From positions 1 to 16,211 of the forward strand of contig NZ_LSJS01000290.1 of NCBI RefSeq assembly GCF_001557325.1: a stretch of 16,211 nucleotides of DNA, written 5' to 3'. Both the position numbers and the translations under genes were made by a program. Of the stretch, positions 15,852-16,211 are shown in pieces (within the stretch, counting starts at the first letter, position 1; each line of letters begins with the position of its first letter). The stretch is from Erythrobacter donghaensis (lineage in GTDB: Bacteria; Pseudomonadota; Alphaproteobacteria; Sphingomonadales; Sphingomonadaceae). The notes beneath the pieces were generated by a model. The model saw only the letters and a program-made list of their open reading frames with translations, had not been told where the DNA came from and did not search any database.

Positions 15852-16211
15852 TTACATTCCCGAACCCGGGCCGTAGGTGATCTCGACCCGGCGGTTCTGC
15901 GGCTCGCGCACCCCGTCAGCGGTCGGCACGCGCGGCTGGCTTTCGCCGAAGGCCTGACTCATCATCTGCCCCGTCGGCACACCGCGCCCGGTGAGGTAGC
16001 TCTGCACCGAGGCATTGCGACGTTCGGCAAGGTTCTGGTTGTACTGCACACTCCCCGCAGTGTCGGTGTGCCCGGCCAGCATCACCCGCGCCGTGCCGCA
16101 ATTGGCATAGGCGCTCGCGGCATTGTTGAGGATGCTCGCGGCTTCCGCGCTGATGTCCGACCGGTCGAAATCGAAGAACACGATATAGGGCCCGGTGTTG
16201 CACTGCACCTG
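15852..16211 (-). CDS. OmpA-family outer-membrane/peptidoglycan-associated protein, C-terminal part
   Basis: The coding region runs off the right edge; only about 119 C-terminal residues are visible. They form an OmpA-like peptidoglycan-binding domain: YIVFFDFDRSDIS opens it, LAGHTDTAGSVQYNQNLAERRNASV holds the conserved Asp and the NxxLxxxRA-type Arg that contact diaminopimelate, and FGESQPRVPTADGVREPQNRRVEI closes it. Two cysteines (near the start and in YANCGTARV) probably form a disulphide, which fits a periplasmic location. The domain tethers the outer membrane to the cell wall. The missing N-terminus decides whether this is an OmpA-type barrel protein, a lipoprotein or another form. The GTG at 16206-16208 is an internal codon rather than a start. 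A strong terminator lies just beyond the stop. Confidence 0.88.
   Translation of the reverse strand, partial: QVQCNTGPYIVFFDFDRSDISAEAASILNNAASAYANCGTARVMLAGHTDTAGSVQYNQNLAERRNASVQSYLTGRGVPTGQMMSQAFGESQPRVPTADGVREPQNRRVEITYGPGSGM

Overview
The window is GC-rich, gene-dense chromosomal DNA from an alphaproteobacterium, most likely a sphingomonad of the Erythrobacter/Porphyrobacter type. I infer this from recognised protein styles (an OmpA-family C-terminus, a DnaE with an altered PHP start, and a purF followed by a short-chain dehydrogenase) and from an intergenic repeat with the core CTGAACTTGTTTCAG. No database was searched, so the placement is an inference.

Layout, left to right. (1) 1-1113, plus strand: the 3' end of an RsmB-like 16S rRNA cytosine-5 methyltransferase gene, then a secreted TPR protein. 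The first 85 bases form a perfect 36-bp foldback that looks like a contig-end artefact. (2) 1118-2547, minus strand: a hormone-sensitive-lipase-type esterase and the RNA pyrophosphohydrolase rppH, joined by an ATGA overlap. (3) 2642-6467, plus strand: a YdjM-like membrane protein, a degraded dispersed repeat, the DNA photolyase phrB, and an exported serine beta-lactamase-like hydrolase whose ribosome binding site lies in a hairpin. (4) 6487-9184, minus strand: a small PilZ protein, then (transcribed first) purF followed by a short-chain dehydrogenase. (5) 9403-15811, plus strand: lolC and lolD with an 8-base overlap, a 94-aa unknown protein, a glutathione peroxidase, and dnaE. (6) 15812-16211, minus strand: a strong terminator and the 3' end of an OmpA-family gene cut by the window edge.

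Most genes are housekeeping: rRNA modification, mRNA 5'-end processing, purine synthesis, DNA repair and replication, lipoprotein export and peroxide defence. The lolC-lolD pair makes an inner-membrane lipoprotein-release ABC transporter. PurF and DnaE have intact catalytic residues, but the PHP domain of DnaE has lost several metal-ligand positions.

I found no mobile element, CRISPR array, RNA gene or defence system, and nothing I would call a new biological system. The observations most worth checking are the terminal foldback, the RBS hairpin before the serine hydrolase, the dispersed repeat before phrB, the degenerate PHP domain, and the structured purF-lolC divergent region, which contains a possible mini-ORF.
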